Below are positions 52,129-63,800 of a stretch of DNA of 64,000 bases, piece by piece. Both the position numbers and the translations under genes were made by a program. Every line of letters begins with the position of its first letter. Within the stretch, counting starts at the first letter, position 1. Location: NCBI GenBank assembly GCA_028023455.1, contig JAQFVV010012396.1, forward strand, positions 23,891,330 through 23,955,329, read 5' to 3'. The notes beneath the pieces are model-generated. The model was not told the DNA's origin and did not search any database. It saw only the letters and a program-made list of their open reading frames with translations. The stretch is from Epiperipatus broadwayi (lineage: Eukaryota > Onychophora > Udeonychophora > Euonychophora > Peripatidae).

Positions 52129-53174
52129 ATGTTTAAATGCTCCTATTATTTTTATTTAAATATCCTAATTTATATAAAAAGTAACATATTATTATTAATA
52201 ATTCATTTTAAAACAAAACTTATTTTTAAAATATTGCCTTATAATTATGGTAATTCTGCATATCATATTAGCTTTATCAACAATGTTTTGCAAACTTTTG
52301 TCCACTTGGGAATACTGGTAGAATAACTGTCTCTAAAAGTTCAGATCTGGGTTTAAAGCTGTGTTGTTAAAACTTTTTAATAATGTTCTTTCTCTTTTTA
52401 TTATTCCAATTTTTAATAATGAGATTATCTTTTTTTAAAGGCAGTTTTAGCTTTTCACTTGTTCTCTAGCTAAAAGCTCATAATTGATACATAATCTACA
52501 CTATGATGCAAATCTAAGCAAAACAATGAGTAAAAACATATTTTTAAAAAAGTTATTTAATTCTTAATAAGTTTCATGATATAACCTATGAAGAAACAAA
52601 ACAAAATGCAAGGGATTTTAACATTTTCTAAATTTATTGAATAAATAATATAAGTATGAAAATTTAAAATTATTCCCTTAAATAAATCCTGGCTAAATCT
52701 TTAATTGTCAAACTATATAATAAAGTGTATAAATACTATAACTTAGTTATTAGTAGGCTTTACAAAAATTAAATATTGTAATAAAGTAGTGTACTTTATT
52801 ACTGAATGAAAACACGAGAGGTTATTTTTGTTAATAAAAAATGCAAACGTTATTTGTAAGAGGTTGGATTTTTAAAACATATTTTTATCAAGTTGTTGCT
52901 TCTGGAATTGGTTAAAAACATTTTTTTAAGAAGATATTTTCAGCAGTTTATTAACAGACATTATTGTAACAAGTATACAACTTAACTTGTAACCACTCGA
53001 TTGGGAAAGTGCCAACAAAATTAAAAGAATCCTTATTATCATTTATCATTAAACAAAAGATACTGCAAGGCATTGTATAATGGCTTCTAAAAATTTATGA
53101 GTAAACAGTGTAAATGTGAGGTAAATTCTTAAAATCCCTAGATACCTAACTATATCACATGACTAAGTTTTTTT
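52129..53174. other. AT-rich non-coding stretch
   Basis: Nothing recognisable. Confidence 0.4.
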
Positions 53175-53278
53175 TCATATGTCATAGCATTGGCCGAGAT
53201 GCGAACCTACACCCGTCTGCAACCAACTACTTGCTTGCAAGGCAGGTGTGATGACCTCTCAGCTAACAATGCTTGACA
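53175..53278 (-). repeat. tRNA-Val-like SINE, variable-arm subfamily, clear target duplication
   Basis: Same subfamily as 2.7 kb (GCCTTGCAAGCAAGTAGTTG plus a GTTGCAGACGGG insertion). Flanks cacatgactaagttttt and cacatggctaagttttt (17 bases, one mismatch) mark a retroposed insertion. Confidence 0.85.
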
Positions 53279-54746
53279 CATGGCTAAGTTTTTAAACTGA
53301 AATAACAAGCATAAAAAATATATTCGATTACTGAAGTTTTGAATCACACAAAGTAAAAAACAAAAAGGTTACAGTTGATCTAATTAAAATTGATTGTTAT
53401 TTATAACATTGTGGCTATCAAAATCAGGAGAGTTAATACATAAATAAAAAGGTAAAAATATAAATAATTATAATTTTTTAATATTCTATTATATAGAATT
53501 CATTGTTTAATTAACTAAATTAATTTCATGGGAGGGGAGTTCCCATGATAAAAACATATTTAAAAAATAATTTTACTTGCAAATATAATTATTTTTTTCT
53601 GTATTATTGTGAATTCATTATTAACATCATCCTAATTTTTTTATTATTTATTTGCAAATTCTGATTCAATACATAAAAATGCTAATAAAGAGATGATTAC
53701 ACATTAACATGACCAGAACATTCTGAAACATTTAGGTAAACAACATAAGTGAGAAATGTGCATTAATGCATCTACAATTGTATTACTTTACATATGATTT
53801 TCATTGTAACAATTATAAACCTAAAACATAATTTCATTTAGCATGTGATAAAATGTTTTAATTTTCATAAAAGACATAGATCAAGCAGACCTGAGGTCTC
53901 AATAAATGTGAGATGGTGTGTCATTACAATGCATTAAGGCCAGCTTTGTTCATGAGATTAGGGACACTGAAATTTATCTTGCAAAAAGTGCTTCATATCA
54001 CATAATGGGATATGGCTTTATGTTTGGTTTTATATTTGAAAAATAAAATTATGAAGTATAATAATAGAACTTCATAGTATTGAATTAAGAATAAGATCCA
54101 ACTTGATATATTCTTGAAATTTGTAGATAAATCAGTGAAAGTTTAGTGATATTAAAAAATTGTTTTGCCCTGTGACATCTAAATTCAATTTATTGTTAAT
54201 TATGCTCTATTTTAGATTAAAAATTATCATAATCAATAAAGCAAGTCATATATCATATGACATTGCTTTTATAACTTTGTCTTTACAAAAATGTAATACA
54301 GAGAGCATACCAATAGCTCAAACAAACTCTTAATTGAAAAGTTCAGTAGCAGAAAATATTTAAAATCTCTATCCGGAACATTATCAAAAAAAAATTTTTT
54401 TTCTTTGTTATTAAATAGAGTTTTTGTATCAATGCCATTAAAAGACTGAATTTTGTTCTTACAGATATTATTGCATGTATTTTTAAAAAACAATAATTAA
54501 AATTCAAAGTCATAAAAAATAATGTTATATGATCTGCCTCTCACTATTGAATCTTTATTCAGCACGTGGGGGGAAATCTCAAACTGCTTTTTCGTGGAAA
54601 AAAAAACTGTAAAAAATTTGAATATATAAATAATCAAAATAATGATATAAAATGGATTCCATTAAAATTAAAAGACATAAAGTAATTCTAACAAACTTGT
54701 AATGTTCAAGTTAATCTGAAAGGAAAAATCAAATTATTAAAAAATG
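53279..54746. other. AT-rich, presumed 3' flank of gene M
   Basis: A 74-codon minus frame (54269-54493) has chance composition. The segment 53880-54000 is less A+T-rich but unassigned. Confidence 0.35.
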
Positions 54747-54795
54747 TTAAATGTACTCAGCCAGCTTTTGGCAGATCGCTGTCAGAATCATAGTT
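54747..54795 (-). CDS. Gene M, candidate terminal exon
   Basis: On the minus strand the acceptor gagtgagatttcag (AG 54797-54796) opens an exon whose first base completes the split codon left by the 57.2 kb exon (GA+A, Glu). Then TMILTAICQKLAEYI follows to TAA 54749-54747. The end is an amphipathic helix-like segment. The phase-0 reading (NYDSDSDLPKAG, TGA 54759-54757) is also protein-like, so the phase match decides between them. I saw no canonical AATAAA close downstream. Confidence 0.45.
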
Positions 54796-55208
54796 CTGAA
54801 ATCTCACTCAACATATTTAAGATTTTCTTATAATCTAATTTACCTTTTTATATTAACTTGATCATTACAAGTTTGCTAAAAGTACATAATTGTATGAAAA
54901 GAGTATATATTATTGAGAAAGACATAAAGTAAAAGATGTTTATATGTTCGTTAATAAGTGAAGGCTATTGGGCAGATCATAAAGTGTGTTCTAATGGAAG
55001 TTTTCTGTAATAAGATCTTATTCTAAACATGTGTCACAAACATTTTGATGTTTTGATTACACAATTATTATTTTACATAATATGTAAGTGAAACAAAAAG
55101 TAAAAATTAAAAACTGTATATTTATTTTTGTCAGCAAATATTTGTATACATAGAAAGTAAGCCTATTATTATAAAGTGCTGAAAACTTTGAAATTATTCA
55201 AATGCAAA

Positions 55209-55275
55209 TCAATCTTCGATAATGCGATAATGCACTATAATATTTAAGAAATATCACATTATTGGAGATTGAATT
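55209..55275. repeat. Hairpin repeat related to 49.95 kb
   Basis: aatcttcgataatg...gcactataatattt pairs with aaatatcacattattggagatt around a central aag, almost without loop. The conserved motif is (t/c)cgataatgcg. Confidence 0.55.
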
Positions 55276-55504
55276 CTGTTGAATAAATTACATAGAAAGT
55301 AAGAAATTAAACCTATGCTGTAATTGTAGCAATAAAATGTTAATTTTACATTATTCTCATCATGATACATTAAATGTATTAAATGTTTAGTTGATATTAA
55401 TTTTTATTTTAAGTAAGATATAATCCACTTGAAACAAAGTTGTAATTATAATAATAATCTGTGAAATAATAAACTGTGCATCACTTGTAGTTGATGTGTT
55501 TTTA

Positions 55505-56600
55505 TGTTTCATCATCATCAGTATTACTATTTTAAACCATTATCAATTTATTGCAGAATAAAAGTCTCTCCAATATAAATCTAGTTTCTCCAAATTATAG
55601 CCTACATTCTCCACATTAGACCAACAAATTTCCTTATTTATCTAATCATATCATATGCAGTTTTATTCTAGGTCTTTTATAATCTCTTAGGATCCATTTT
55701 AAGATATCAATTGTTTATCTACTGTCTTTTCTTTTAACAATATGGCCAGTCCAGCTCCACTTTAGTCTCTTATTTCTTTCAATAATATCACTAATACTTA
55801 TTTTTTATCTCAACCATATATTTCATTTTTGATTCCTTCTTGTTACTCCTAACATACTCTTTACATACTTCATTGAATTGTTTTATGTGTCAATACTTCT
55901 CTTCTGTAAAATATCCAAGTTTCAGACTCATAAGTGAGAAATAGTAAAATTATTTTTTTTACTTTTCAAGCACTTGAAATAATTTCTTTTACTATTAAAT
56001 TATTTCTAGCAAAAGAACTATATCCAAGTTTAATTTTATGAATAATTTTGTCTGTTATGTTTTCTCCTGTAGTATTAAATTGGACCATGATATTTGTAAT
56101 TATTAACTTCTTCTAATTCATCATTGTCAATCCTTATGATCTTTTATTGTGAAAATTCACCGAACATTTCTTTAATCTTTTTAACATTTATCTTTAGTCC
56201 TACTATTATTTTCATCTGATAACTCTTGCAACATTTCCCGAAGCCTTGAATAATTATTTGTAAAAATAATTAAATTAACTGAAAAATCTGAATGGAGTAA
56301 ATACTCTCTATTTACTATTACTTCCTTAGCTTTCCACTTTAATCAACAAAATACTTTTTGTAAAATAACTATAAAAGGAATTGAAGATATCGAATCACCC
56401 TGTCACATATTCTTTTCACTGTTAATCTTCTTAGAGTAAATTTGTTATTTAATCATAGTTGTTGCATTTGAATAAATATTTTTCATAATATGATAATATC
56501 TTGGGTTTATAGATTGATGATCCAATGCTTTAATCACTGTAGAAATGCTTATAGAATCAAATACCATAATTTAAATAAACACACATCTATGGCTGGCTAG
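55505..56600 (-). pseudogene. RTE-like LINE 3' half, degraded
   Basis: It begins (plus-strand view) with catcatcatca, the repeat-type 3' end, and parallels 18.1-19.1 kb block by block, including ttactattacttccttagct (56314-56333), which matches the empty site of the family B insertion at 40.4 kb. No usable frame. Confidence 0.6.
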
Positions 56601-57207
56601 GTAATGCATATATTAATAAGTAACACTAATGTTATGAAACTTAACTAAAATTAGGGAAAGATTATGAATGTTACACAACACAGTTATTATAATTTAATAT
56701 ATTTTAATGAATAAATATAAATTAAATAAACAGGAGTGCATTGAATAACACACAAAGGTATAAAAATGATGAGCAAGTTTGAACACAGTATCTCATCTGA
56801 TGCACTATATTTCAAAAGAGTTTATTACAATTTTTAGAATCTATGGACAAATGTTTTAATTTTACTATGCCCTACCTATTAACCTTGTGACAGTTAAGTC
56901 AGTACAAGATTGATTATTTATCACTATAACATTTAATAAAAGTCATTTATTAACATTTAACGAGCTGCAATAATCTCCCTATGCAGATTATATGCATATA
57001 AATCATATTACATATTCAGATCAATGATGTCATATTACATTACATTATAAAAAGATGAACTGGAGTTTTGTAATATGACTTCAGATACTACAGCATTATA
57101 TATATATTACTAGAGAGGTGCACATCTCGAATGTATAGTTACTATAGTATATATATGTATATATATATATATTACTAGAGAGGTGCACATCTTGAATGTA
57201 TAGTTAC
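56601..57207. other. Presumed intron of gene M with a 65-bp tandem duplication
   Basis: ttactagagaggtgcacatc followed by t(c/t)gaatgtatagttact occurs at about 57107-57143 and 57172-57208. The second unit ends at the donor site of the 57.2 kb exon, and its copy duplicates that intron edge. Confidence 0.6.
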
Positions 57208-57351
57208 TCTGGGGATTCAGTACAAAATACTCGGTTCCCATCAACTGTACAACTTGCTTCAAATAAATTGAACATATAGTTTGATGATTGGAGCAGCTTA
57301 TAAAAACTATCTGGACCATTGTGTTCCAATTTTAAAGAAGAGCTGTCCAAA
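57208..57351 (-). CDS. Gene M, internal exon
   Basis: On the minus strand a strong acceptor (ggccaccccatctccttag, AG 57353-57352) is followed by one base, 47 complete codons and two bases before the donor ccaga|gtaact (57207 on). The peptide starts LDSSSLKLEHNGPDSFYKLL and continues through NLFEASCTVDGNRVFC. Its Asp, Glu, Asn, Gly and Cys content is quite unlike chance ORFs here. Entry phase 2 and exit phase 2 agree with the exons at 59.9 and 54.75 kb. If the donor is not used, a TAA at 57207-57205 would end the frame. No family recognised; it reads as a small globular, partly helical protein. Confidence 0.6.
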
Positions 57352-58222
57352 CTAAGGAGATGGGGTGGCCATTAAAACCAGAAACCCATTCATATAAAAC
57401 ATACAGCAAGGCATATATGCACATATGTGCTTCCTAAAGACACATTCTCCATGCTATACATAATATTAATTAATAACTTAAAAGTACACAAAATTCTGTA
57501 GTTTTGTTCTGCAAAACTACCATACACCAGTTCATAATTAGCATTCTTAAAACATATTAAAATAAATACTTAAAGTAATCTAATTTCTTAATCAATCTGC
57601 ATAGTTTATAATATAACTAAAAAAGGGTTAAAGCATATCTGGGACATAAACCTTAATTCATTCTTATATTTATTAACTAATTACTTTATTAACTTGCAAA
57701 CCTATTTTAACACAATAATAATAATAAGCTAAATATAATAGCTTAATAAATATATTTAGGTTTTTAGAGTGGAGATTTGTGTGTGTGTGTACTAAAGGGT
57801 AACATTACTTAATTATGAGAGCCTCTAATTATCTCTCTCTTTCAAACTTTACTCATAAAATCAATTTCTGTTCTGAACTGGGCATAGCATAAATTATAAA
57901 ATAACATATAAAACAAATAAGAAGGCATGACTGCATATTATAAAGATAAAATAATAACCAGATAAGTTATTATTTGACAAGCACTTAGAATTTTATATTT
58001 TCAGTTCATAAATAGGCAAGTCTACAGATAATATTTTAAAAGTTAAATTATAATTTTAAATCATATTTTACAGCTTGAAATTAGCTGGTAGTTTATTAAA
58101 AAACATTACTACAATTTAAAAGTTTGTGCACAATTAATATTAGCTAGCTTAAATTTTAGAGATTCATTTATAAATTTATTAGTTATTTTTAAAAAGCTCT
58201 GTGGAAAATTGATACCGTGTCT
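57352..58222. other. AT-rich, presumed intron of gene M
   Basis: Nothing recognisable. AATAAA on the minus strand at about 58180 could serve the 58.2 kb exon. Confidence 0.35.
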
Positions 58223-58348
58223 TCATTGTTGAGGCTTCTGCAACTGATCACCAAAATTCTTGTCTGGACTTTGTGATGTTTTCTGGGTAGGCTGTGGGTC
58301 TTGAAATCTGTTTTGAGCAGGACCATTTTCTGCCAAGGAAGAGGCCAT
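58223..58348 (-). CDS. Short coding region or alternative exon inside gene M
   Basis: On the minus strand ATG 58348-58346 (context tagccATGG) opens 41 codons of polar, Gln/Pro-rich sequence including NRFQDPQPTQKTSQSPDK, ending at TGA 58225-58223 and followed about 40 bases on by AATAAA. The same DNA is open in another frame (GRKWSCSKQISRPTAYP) between aaag (acceptor edge near 58354) and tttg|gtgatc, in phases that fit gene M as an extra internal exon. So it is either a short terminal exon or separate small ORF, or a cassette exon of M. Base composition is clearly less A+T-rich than the flanks. Not recognised. Confidence 0.45.
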   Translation of the reverse strand: MASSLAENGPAQNRFQDPQPTQKTSQSPDKNFGDQLQKPQQ

Positions 58349-58370
58349 GGCTACTTTACCCAAAGGTTCT

Positions 58371-59873
58371 CATGGTAGAAAAGTTAATGAGTGAACTCGC
58401 TTACACAAATTTAAAGTTATTTATGCCAGAGAAATCAGTAATTAAAGTGACCTGTTTATAACTTTTTACAAAATTTTCCCAGTAAATTAAAATGCATAAA
58501 AATGACACTTTAGGTCATTTCTTGGTGAAAACAATAATGGTAAAACAGGTCACTCCTTGTTCTTAGTTTTTATTTTTAAAAGATATTAAAATTTTGATTC
58601 CCAGTTTGATTAATTTCTTGTAGATGTTTTTTCTCAGAATTACAACTTTTTATAAACAGCTAACTTTTTTTTTTAAAGTTTAAGCCTGGAAACATACTAG
58701 TATAGAAGTGTGTGAGACTACCATAGGAATTGAAATTTATATATGAATGCCCTTAAATAAAAAGTTTTTAACTAAGAATAATGCAAATTTAAATTAATTT
58801 AAAAGATTTGTAATGCTTTTAAATCTATTGCATTAAGGTTTCTTTTGCATATATATGTAGGTAATTACACACATATAACAATGTTCACACAACTTAATTT
58901 AAATTATATTTTATTAAATTTTAGATTTATAACAGGGTATGCATTATACACATACAAACATTAATATGACTATTGTATATGCACACCTATACAAATACAT
59001 GCGCATACATGTAAATATATGCTATTACATATTAAATAAATTATTAGAAGTTTGTATACATGGACTGGGATGGGTTTGAATTAGAGGAAAAGATACTACT
59101 ATGGAACATAGTAGGTGAAATGGGATGATGGCTAAATAATACCATTTCAATATCAATAATGTTGATAATCTACTATAAATTACACATATACCATTTATTA
59201 GATATTAAACCCAATGTTTCTTACTTAAGTACATACTTTATATTATTATTGTATATTCTGAATGATAAAATTAATAGCGTTATTTTCAGCATAGTATTAT
59301 ATAATTGATTACTATTCTTGAGAGAACTAACATATTGAATATTTTACAGTTTTGTATTTTCTTGTAAATTTTTGAGATTATATATAAAAATATAATTTTA
59401 AATTTATTTCTTATAAATTATCTAAACTATTTATAGTAATTTAGTACGTGCATATACATATATAATCTCCATTTAAACACAATTCATTTTAAAAAATTTA
59501 ATAAAAATATTTTTTTGAAAAAAAAGGATTAAGAAGAAAAAAAAAAGAAATATTACTACAGTTTTTTAGTAAACATTTTTATTTCCAATATCAAAATTAA
59601 TAAACACTTGCTTTTACTTTACTTCTAACACCTGAGCTTCTTAATATTTTAATAACTGTACCATTTATTATCAATTCTTTGAAGACTTAAAAGCAAATTT
59701 CTCATAAAATTCTCAAGTTTTCACACTCAAACAATACATGTGATTAAGATCATGTTCTTACTAGCGAAGGAAAAGTTCTTTTATTAAAGAATGAAGTACA
59801 AGAAATGAAAGAATAGAAAAAGGCAAAAAAAAAAAAAGATGTTCTATTTTCCATCAAAACAGGTAACATTTAC
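58371..59873. other. AT-rich, presumed intron of gene M
   Basis: A 22-codon plus-strand frame starting MDWDGFELEEK (about 59060-59127) looks coding but lacks splice support. Otherwise nothing. Confidence 0.3.
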
Positions 59874-59938
59874 ATTAATGAACTCTTTTCTTGTAAAAGC
59901 TGGAATGCCCACACATTCTTGTTTACAGTTTGATACAT
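59874..59938 (-). CDS. Gene M, candidate upstream or first exon
   Basis: On the minus strand, ATG 59938-59936 starts MYQTVNKNVWAFQLLQEKS, 21 codons plus two bases, to the donor ttaat|gtaaat (59873-59872). The exit phase 2 fits the entry of the exon at 57351 (AT+T, Ile). Alternatively a T14 tract followed by gtaaacaag is an acceptor and the exon starts at 59917 as an internal exon. Joined through the three exons the product would be about 85 residues from this ATG. The overlapping frame with ECVGIPAFTRKEF is also open but does not fit the donor phase. Confidence 0.4.
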
Positions 59939-60420
59939 TATTTTAAAAAAAAAAAAACATATTGTTTTGACCTTTCATTCGCAAAAACATAATTTACTTT
60001 AATTAAGAATAAATTGTATCTAAATAGAAGTTTGTATGAGAATTTAATTATAATATTTATCATTGATTTTAAAAAGCCAAGTTAAAAACGTTTTTTATTA
60101 ATTTTTTTTTTTTTTTAGATTATAAACATATTTATAGTGAAGTATATATTTATACACATACATGATTATTTTTTGAGTCATATGTTATATTACTACAAAT
60201 GACTTTCCTTGCTTTTGGTGCCTTTTAGGTAAATTACAATTCTTTCCGAGTAGGGTATATTCATTAACTCTTTATTAAAGGTAATTGCTTTTAATGTAAA
60301 GTATTTATCATATTTAGATCAGAATGAAAAATATTGAAATAACTTTCATAACTGTAACTTACAGGAATTGTTTCATTTAAAAAAAACTATAAATGTTTGG
60401 TTCAGTTATATATATATATT
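59939..60420. other. AT-rich, no gene found
   Basis: A strong plus-strand acceptor (cttttggtgccttttag, 60228) precedes only a 12-codon frame (VNYNSFRVGYIH) and is not used for a call. Confidence 0.3.
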
Positions 60421-60508
60421 TCCTGTCTCAAAGCATCGGCCGGGAAACGAACCCAGGACAACTACTTCTAAGGCAGCTGTGCTGACCACTCGACCACCAA
60501 CGCTTGTA
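60421..60508 (-). repeat. tRNA-Val-like SINE
   Basis: The minus strand reads CAAGCGTTGGTGGTCGAGTG, GCTGCCTTAGAAGTAG, GTCCTGGGTTCGTTTCCCGG and CGATGCTTTGAGACA. The tail is replaced by TA repeats (plus strand 60408-60419). Confidence 0.75.
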
Positions 60509-60940
60509 TAATAGCCAAGCTATCTAAAAAAAATCCCTCCTAGAAAAAAAAATAGCTTTTCACTTTACTCAGAAACTTTATCTTCTGTATTATTTTAATG
60601 CTCCTTCTCCACAATATCTGCCTTTGATAGACTATTCTTTTTAGAACTGTTTATCAGACTTTTTTCCATCATTTTCCAAGTCTTGCTTTTCTTTTTCTTG
60701 TTTCTACTATCTAATCAATCTTCTTTCATGATATTACATTATGCTTCAATCTTCTTACATAAATTTACTATCTTAAACTTTTTTCTTAAATTGCTTTTAC
60801 TACAATCAGTTCTCTTATTTCTGGAATTGTTTTTTTTTTTTTTTGATCTTGATGATCTCTAATAATCCATTTTTATTTCAAAATCTTTGCCCGTTTATTT
60901 TTTTTATTTTTGGCACTATTTACATTTCTGTTATATTTAG
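60509..60940. other. AT-rich non-coding stretch
   Basis: Pyrimidine-rich, with the acceptor of the next exon candidate at its end. Confidence 0.35.
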
Positions 60941-61004
60941 TAAAATGCTTTATATCAAGGTATTAGAAACGGCAAAGGCTAAATATGCAACAAATTATGA
61001 AAAA
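60941..61004 (+). CDS. Gene Q, candidate exon
   Basis: A good acceptor (acatttctgttatatttag, AG 60939-60940) is followed by one base and 21 codons including KVLETAKAKYATNYEK up to a possible donor gaaaaa|gtaatc at 61004/61005 (phase 0). Without splicing the frame ends at TAA 61029-61031. The composition is more protein-like than the flanks. The donor lacks G at -1, so support is modest. Confidence 0.3.
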
Positions 61005-61284
61005 GTAATCGTAATTTATAGTGATATCTAATTAATAAATTGGAATCCACAGTCACCTAAATCTTAAAAAAAAAAAAAAACATATTTTATTACAAAGAAT
61101 GTTCAATTCAACAAATTATTAGGTTTTCTTTAGATTAACAAAATTTAGATAATAAAAAGCTCATTTAAATTAATTGTTATAATAAAAATAAATACTAATA
61201 GCACTGATCCAATCTATTAAACTTGTTTATAATTATTTATAAGTGCATGAACTACTAATAGATTTCATTTACCATTATTTTCAG

Positions 61285-61329
61285 CAGTCTTATGAGTATC
61301 ATAGACATTCTCTCTTAATGCAAATGTGA
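61285..61329 (+). CDS. Gene Q, candidate terminal exon
   Basis: The acceptor catttaccattattttcag (AG 61283-61284) opens QSYEYHRHSLLMQM and TGA 61327-61329 in phase 0, the exit phase of the previous candidate. An overlapping frame of about 70 codons (61305-61526, with ATSDAYNIDTDVDCLENL) is also open and could instead be the real coding remnant. Both are unrecognised. Confidence 0.3.
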   Translation, partial: QSYEYHRHSLLMQM

Positions 61330-61529
61330 AAGCCAAAAAAAAAATAAAAAATGAATTTTGTGATTGTATAAACCAATCTGTAAACTACGAATATGCTCAC
61401 ATATATCACAAGGATGGGTATACATTATTTAGTAATGGTATAGCTACCTCTGATGCCTATAACATAGATACAGATGTAGATTGCTTAGAAAATTTAAACT
61501 TTTTCAATTATTTTTTTTTTAAGTAGTTA

Positions 61530-62429
61530 GACTCTAGAATGTATCATTAACTATCTATATTGTATGGAAAGTATTTAATTCTTTTTTCAAAACTACATTA
61601 AAAATGAAATACGACTTAAATCTCACTATTAACCAAAAAATTGGTACTTTTTTTTTGTCAATAGGAAAGATGACATTTTAATTAATTTGAAAGTTTACAT
61701 TTTCATTTCAAATATATTTTCATTTATTTCAATGATATTTTATTAATAAATATAAAATATATTTTACATTTATAATTAACAATGTTTTGTTAAGAGTTGA
61801 AAAGTGCATGCAATGAAATAAAGCAAATGTTCTACATTTATATCAGTAAAGATTTGGACACAATTTTTTTTCCAATACAATTTAATTATTTATAGTTATT
61901 TAAAACCATTTTAAATTAAAATTTTGGTAGACAATAATTCAACTTTTCTTAAACTCTATTCAAGTTGAAGGCTATATATGTTTTTAACCTCAATTTAAAT
62001 AAGTTTAATTATTCTGAAAACAAATTAAATGTTTTCCCCAAAATAATTAATTAAACATTGTTATATTGAGTAGCACAGACATAATAAGTATTTAAATATT
62101 TATTATTTATAAAATTGCATAACATTGTTTCTGCAGCCCATCCCTTACTATATAAAACTGATTCTCTCTGTATCAAAACCTGCCTTCATATTGATGAACT
62201 ATTGATTAAGCATAATAAATAATAAAAGCATTCAATAAAGCAATATAATATTTGGTGGTGTTATGCAAATTCTCATGGCAAGATTACAAATGTCAATGTC
62301 CTAGAATCTTGAACTAAAAACCAACAAAATATATTGTTGGAAACCACTAAAAGCCTAATGTATCTAGTATACTCTCTACTGAACTATCTTATTTTTACTT
62401 GACACATTAACATTACTTGAACTTAACAA
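61530..62429. other. AT-rich non-coding stretch
   Basis: Nothing recognisable. Confidence 0.4.
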
Positions 62430-62585
62430 TGATGTTGACCAACTGATGAGTCTGGTCCAATCACAAATTATGAATATTGAAGATCATTTATGTTTTTCAC
62501 ATGTATGTGGTCATGTGCATTGATTATATAAGATAGAGTAGATGTCTGAAAGGAGCTTGAAGTATGTGTGCTATAATTTAATTCT
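62430..62585 (+). repeat. Family C repeat, 5'-truncated copy
   Basis: From gaccaactgatgag through tgaagatcatttatg and cacatgtatgtg to aaggagcttgaagtatg, matching the right part of 43.52-43.75 kb. Confidence 0.5.
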
Positions 62586-62599
62586 TCATCACAATATTA

Positions 62600-63800
62600 A
62601 TGTAAATGCACTTCAGGAAACTCATTATTATTTTAATAATGTGCATCTTCATAAATATCCTGGATTTCTTTTGATTCTTAATAAACTTCATTTTAAACAT
62701 GATATGGCTACTCTTTGTTAAAAATCATCTATTAAAGATAGTTCATATGGTATTGTAATGACTATTTGCATAAACAATTCTTATGTATGAAAAATTTATA
62801 AATGTCCAAATATAAAATCACTCTTATAATCCTTTACATAACTTCCTACATCTCTGCATTTTTAAGAAATCTCAGCTTTTATAATAATCTTGGAAGATGT
62901 GTAAATGAATATCAAGCAGGTTATTAACTTTTAGAATTGAGTGTTTAAACAATATGAATTTATTTTACAATATGAAAGAAAAATGAATATTTCATCCAGG
63001 CAGCAAGAAAACTGAGTCAATACCTAAATTATGTTTTGTCTTAGCAAAAGTTGGTTCATCAATACATGCTAGTATTGAATCATATTGTGATAAACAACAA
63101 AAAGGATGGATGTCTAATCAGCATAAAATTTACATTACTATAGTTAAAAGTTATCCTGTCTGAAAAGTTATTTATAAAAACTAACTGAAGTTATATTGGA
63201 TATTTTAAATGTAACACTAATAAAATCCTCACATATTCTTTTTTGCTATGATAGTCTTACAAATACATAACAACATTAGAAAAAAGTTGGTATTTATAGA
63301 TATCAAAAATAATCAATTCTAGATTAAAACACAATTGGCAGGTGCTCTTTATAACTGTTATTTATCTAAGAGAAATCTGAAAATTGCTAAAGAACTTATA
63401 AAAATCACATGATCACTATTCCTTATGCTAGGACATAACTATTATTAAAACAGGCAAAACTCTCCATAGAAGGCCACAAGCCAGAAACTAATCTGGGGAT
63501 ATATTAGGCACGGAATGGGGATTTTATGCACAAGCCTTCTGGCATCCATTGATTGGCACTGAGTGGCACTACAGTATGGAGAGTTTTGCCTGTTTTAACT
63601 TATAAAATCATTGGATGGTATTTAAGAAAGTGGAGACTTCAATATCAATCTAGTAATACCAATGGGTAATGATAAATTTGACCTTGTCTGTGATTGGTTT
63701 AAATCATTAATGGCATTAGAAGTGATTATCATTTTAATGTTTCTACAAAATTTAGACATAAAGCATGAAAAAATGATTAGTAAAACTATTTAGAAACATT
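62600..63800 (+). pseudogene. LINE endonuclease-domain fragment, interrupted by a family A element
   Basis: The plus strand reads NALQETHYYFNNVHLHKYPG, the LQETH motif of apurinic/apyrimidinic-type LINE endonucleases. After several stops, and after the inserted element, it reads GDFNINLVI (about 63633-63660), the GDFN catalytic-site motif, then NDKFDLVCDWFKSL. The order and spacing fit one endonuclease domain. The reverse transcriptase would lie beyond the window end. Heavily mutated. Confidence 0.5.
63404..63596 (-). mobile_element. Family A palindromic element, reverse orientation, about 11-bp target duplication
   Basis: It starts with tcacatgatcac (the asymmetric end), then aaacaggcaaaactctccat, a loop with gccagaaactaatctgggga, and the complementary arm ending gagttttgcctgttt. 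It is flanked by aacttataaaa (63393-63403 and 63597-63607). The inner arm is shorter than in the other copies. Confidence 0.75.
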
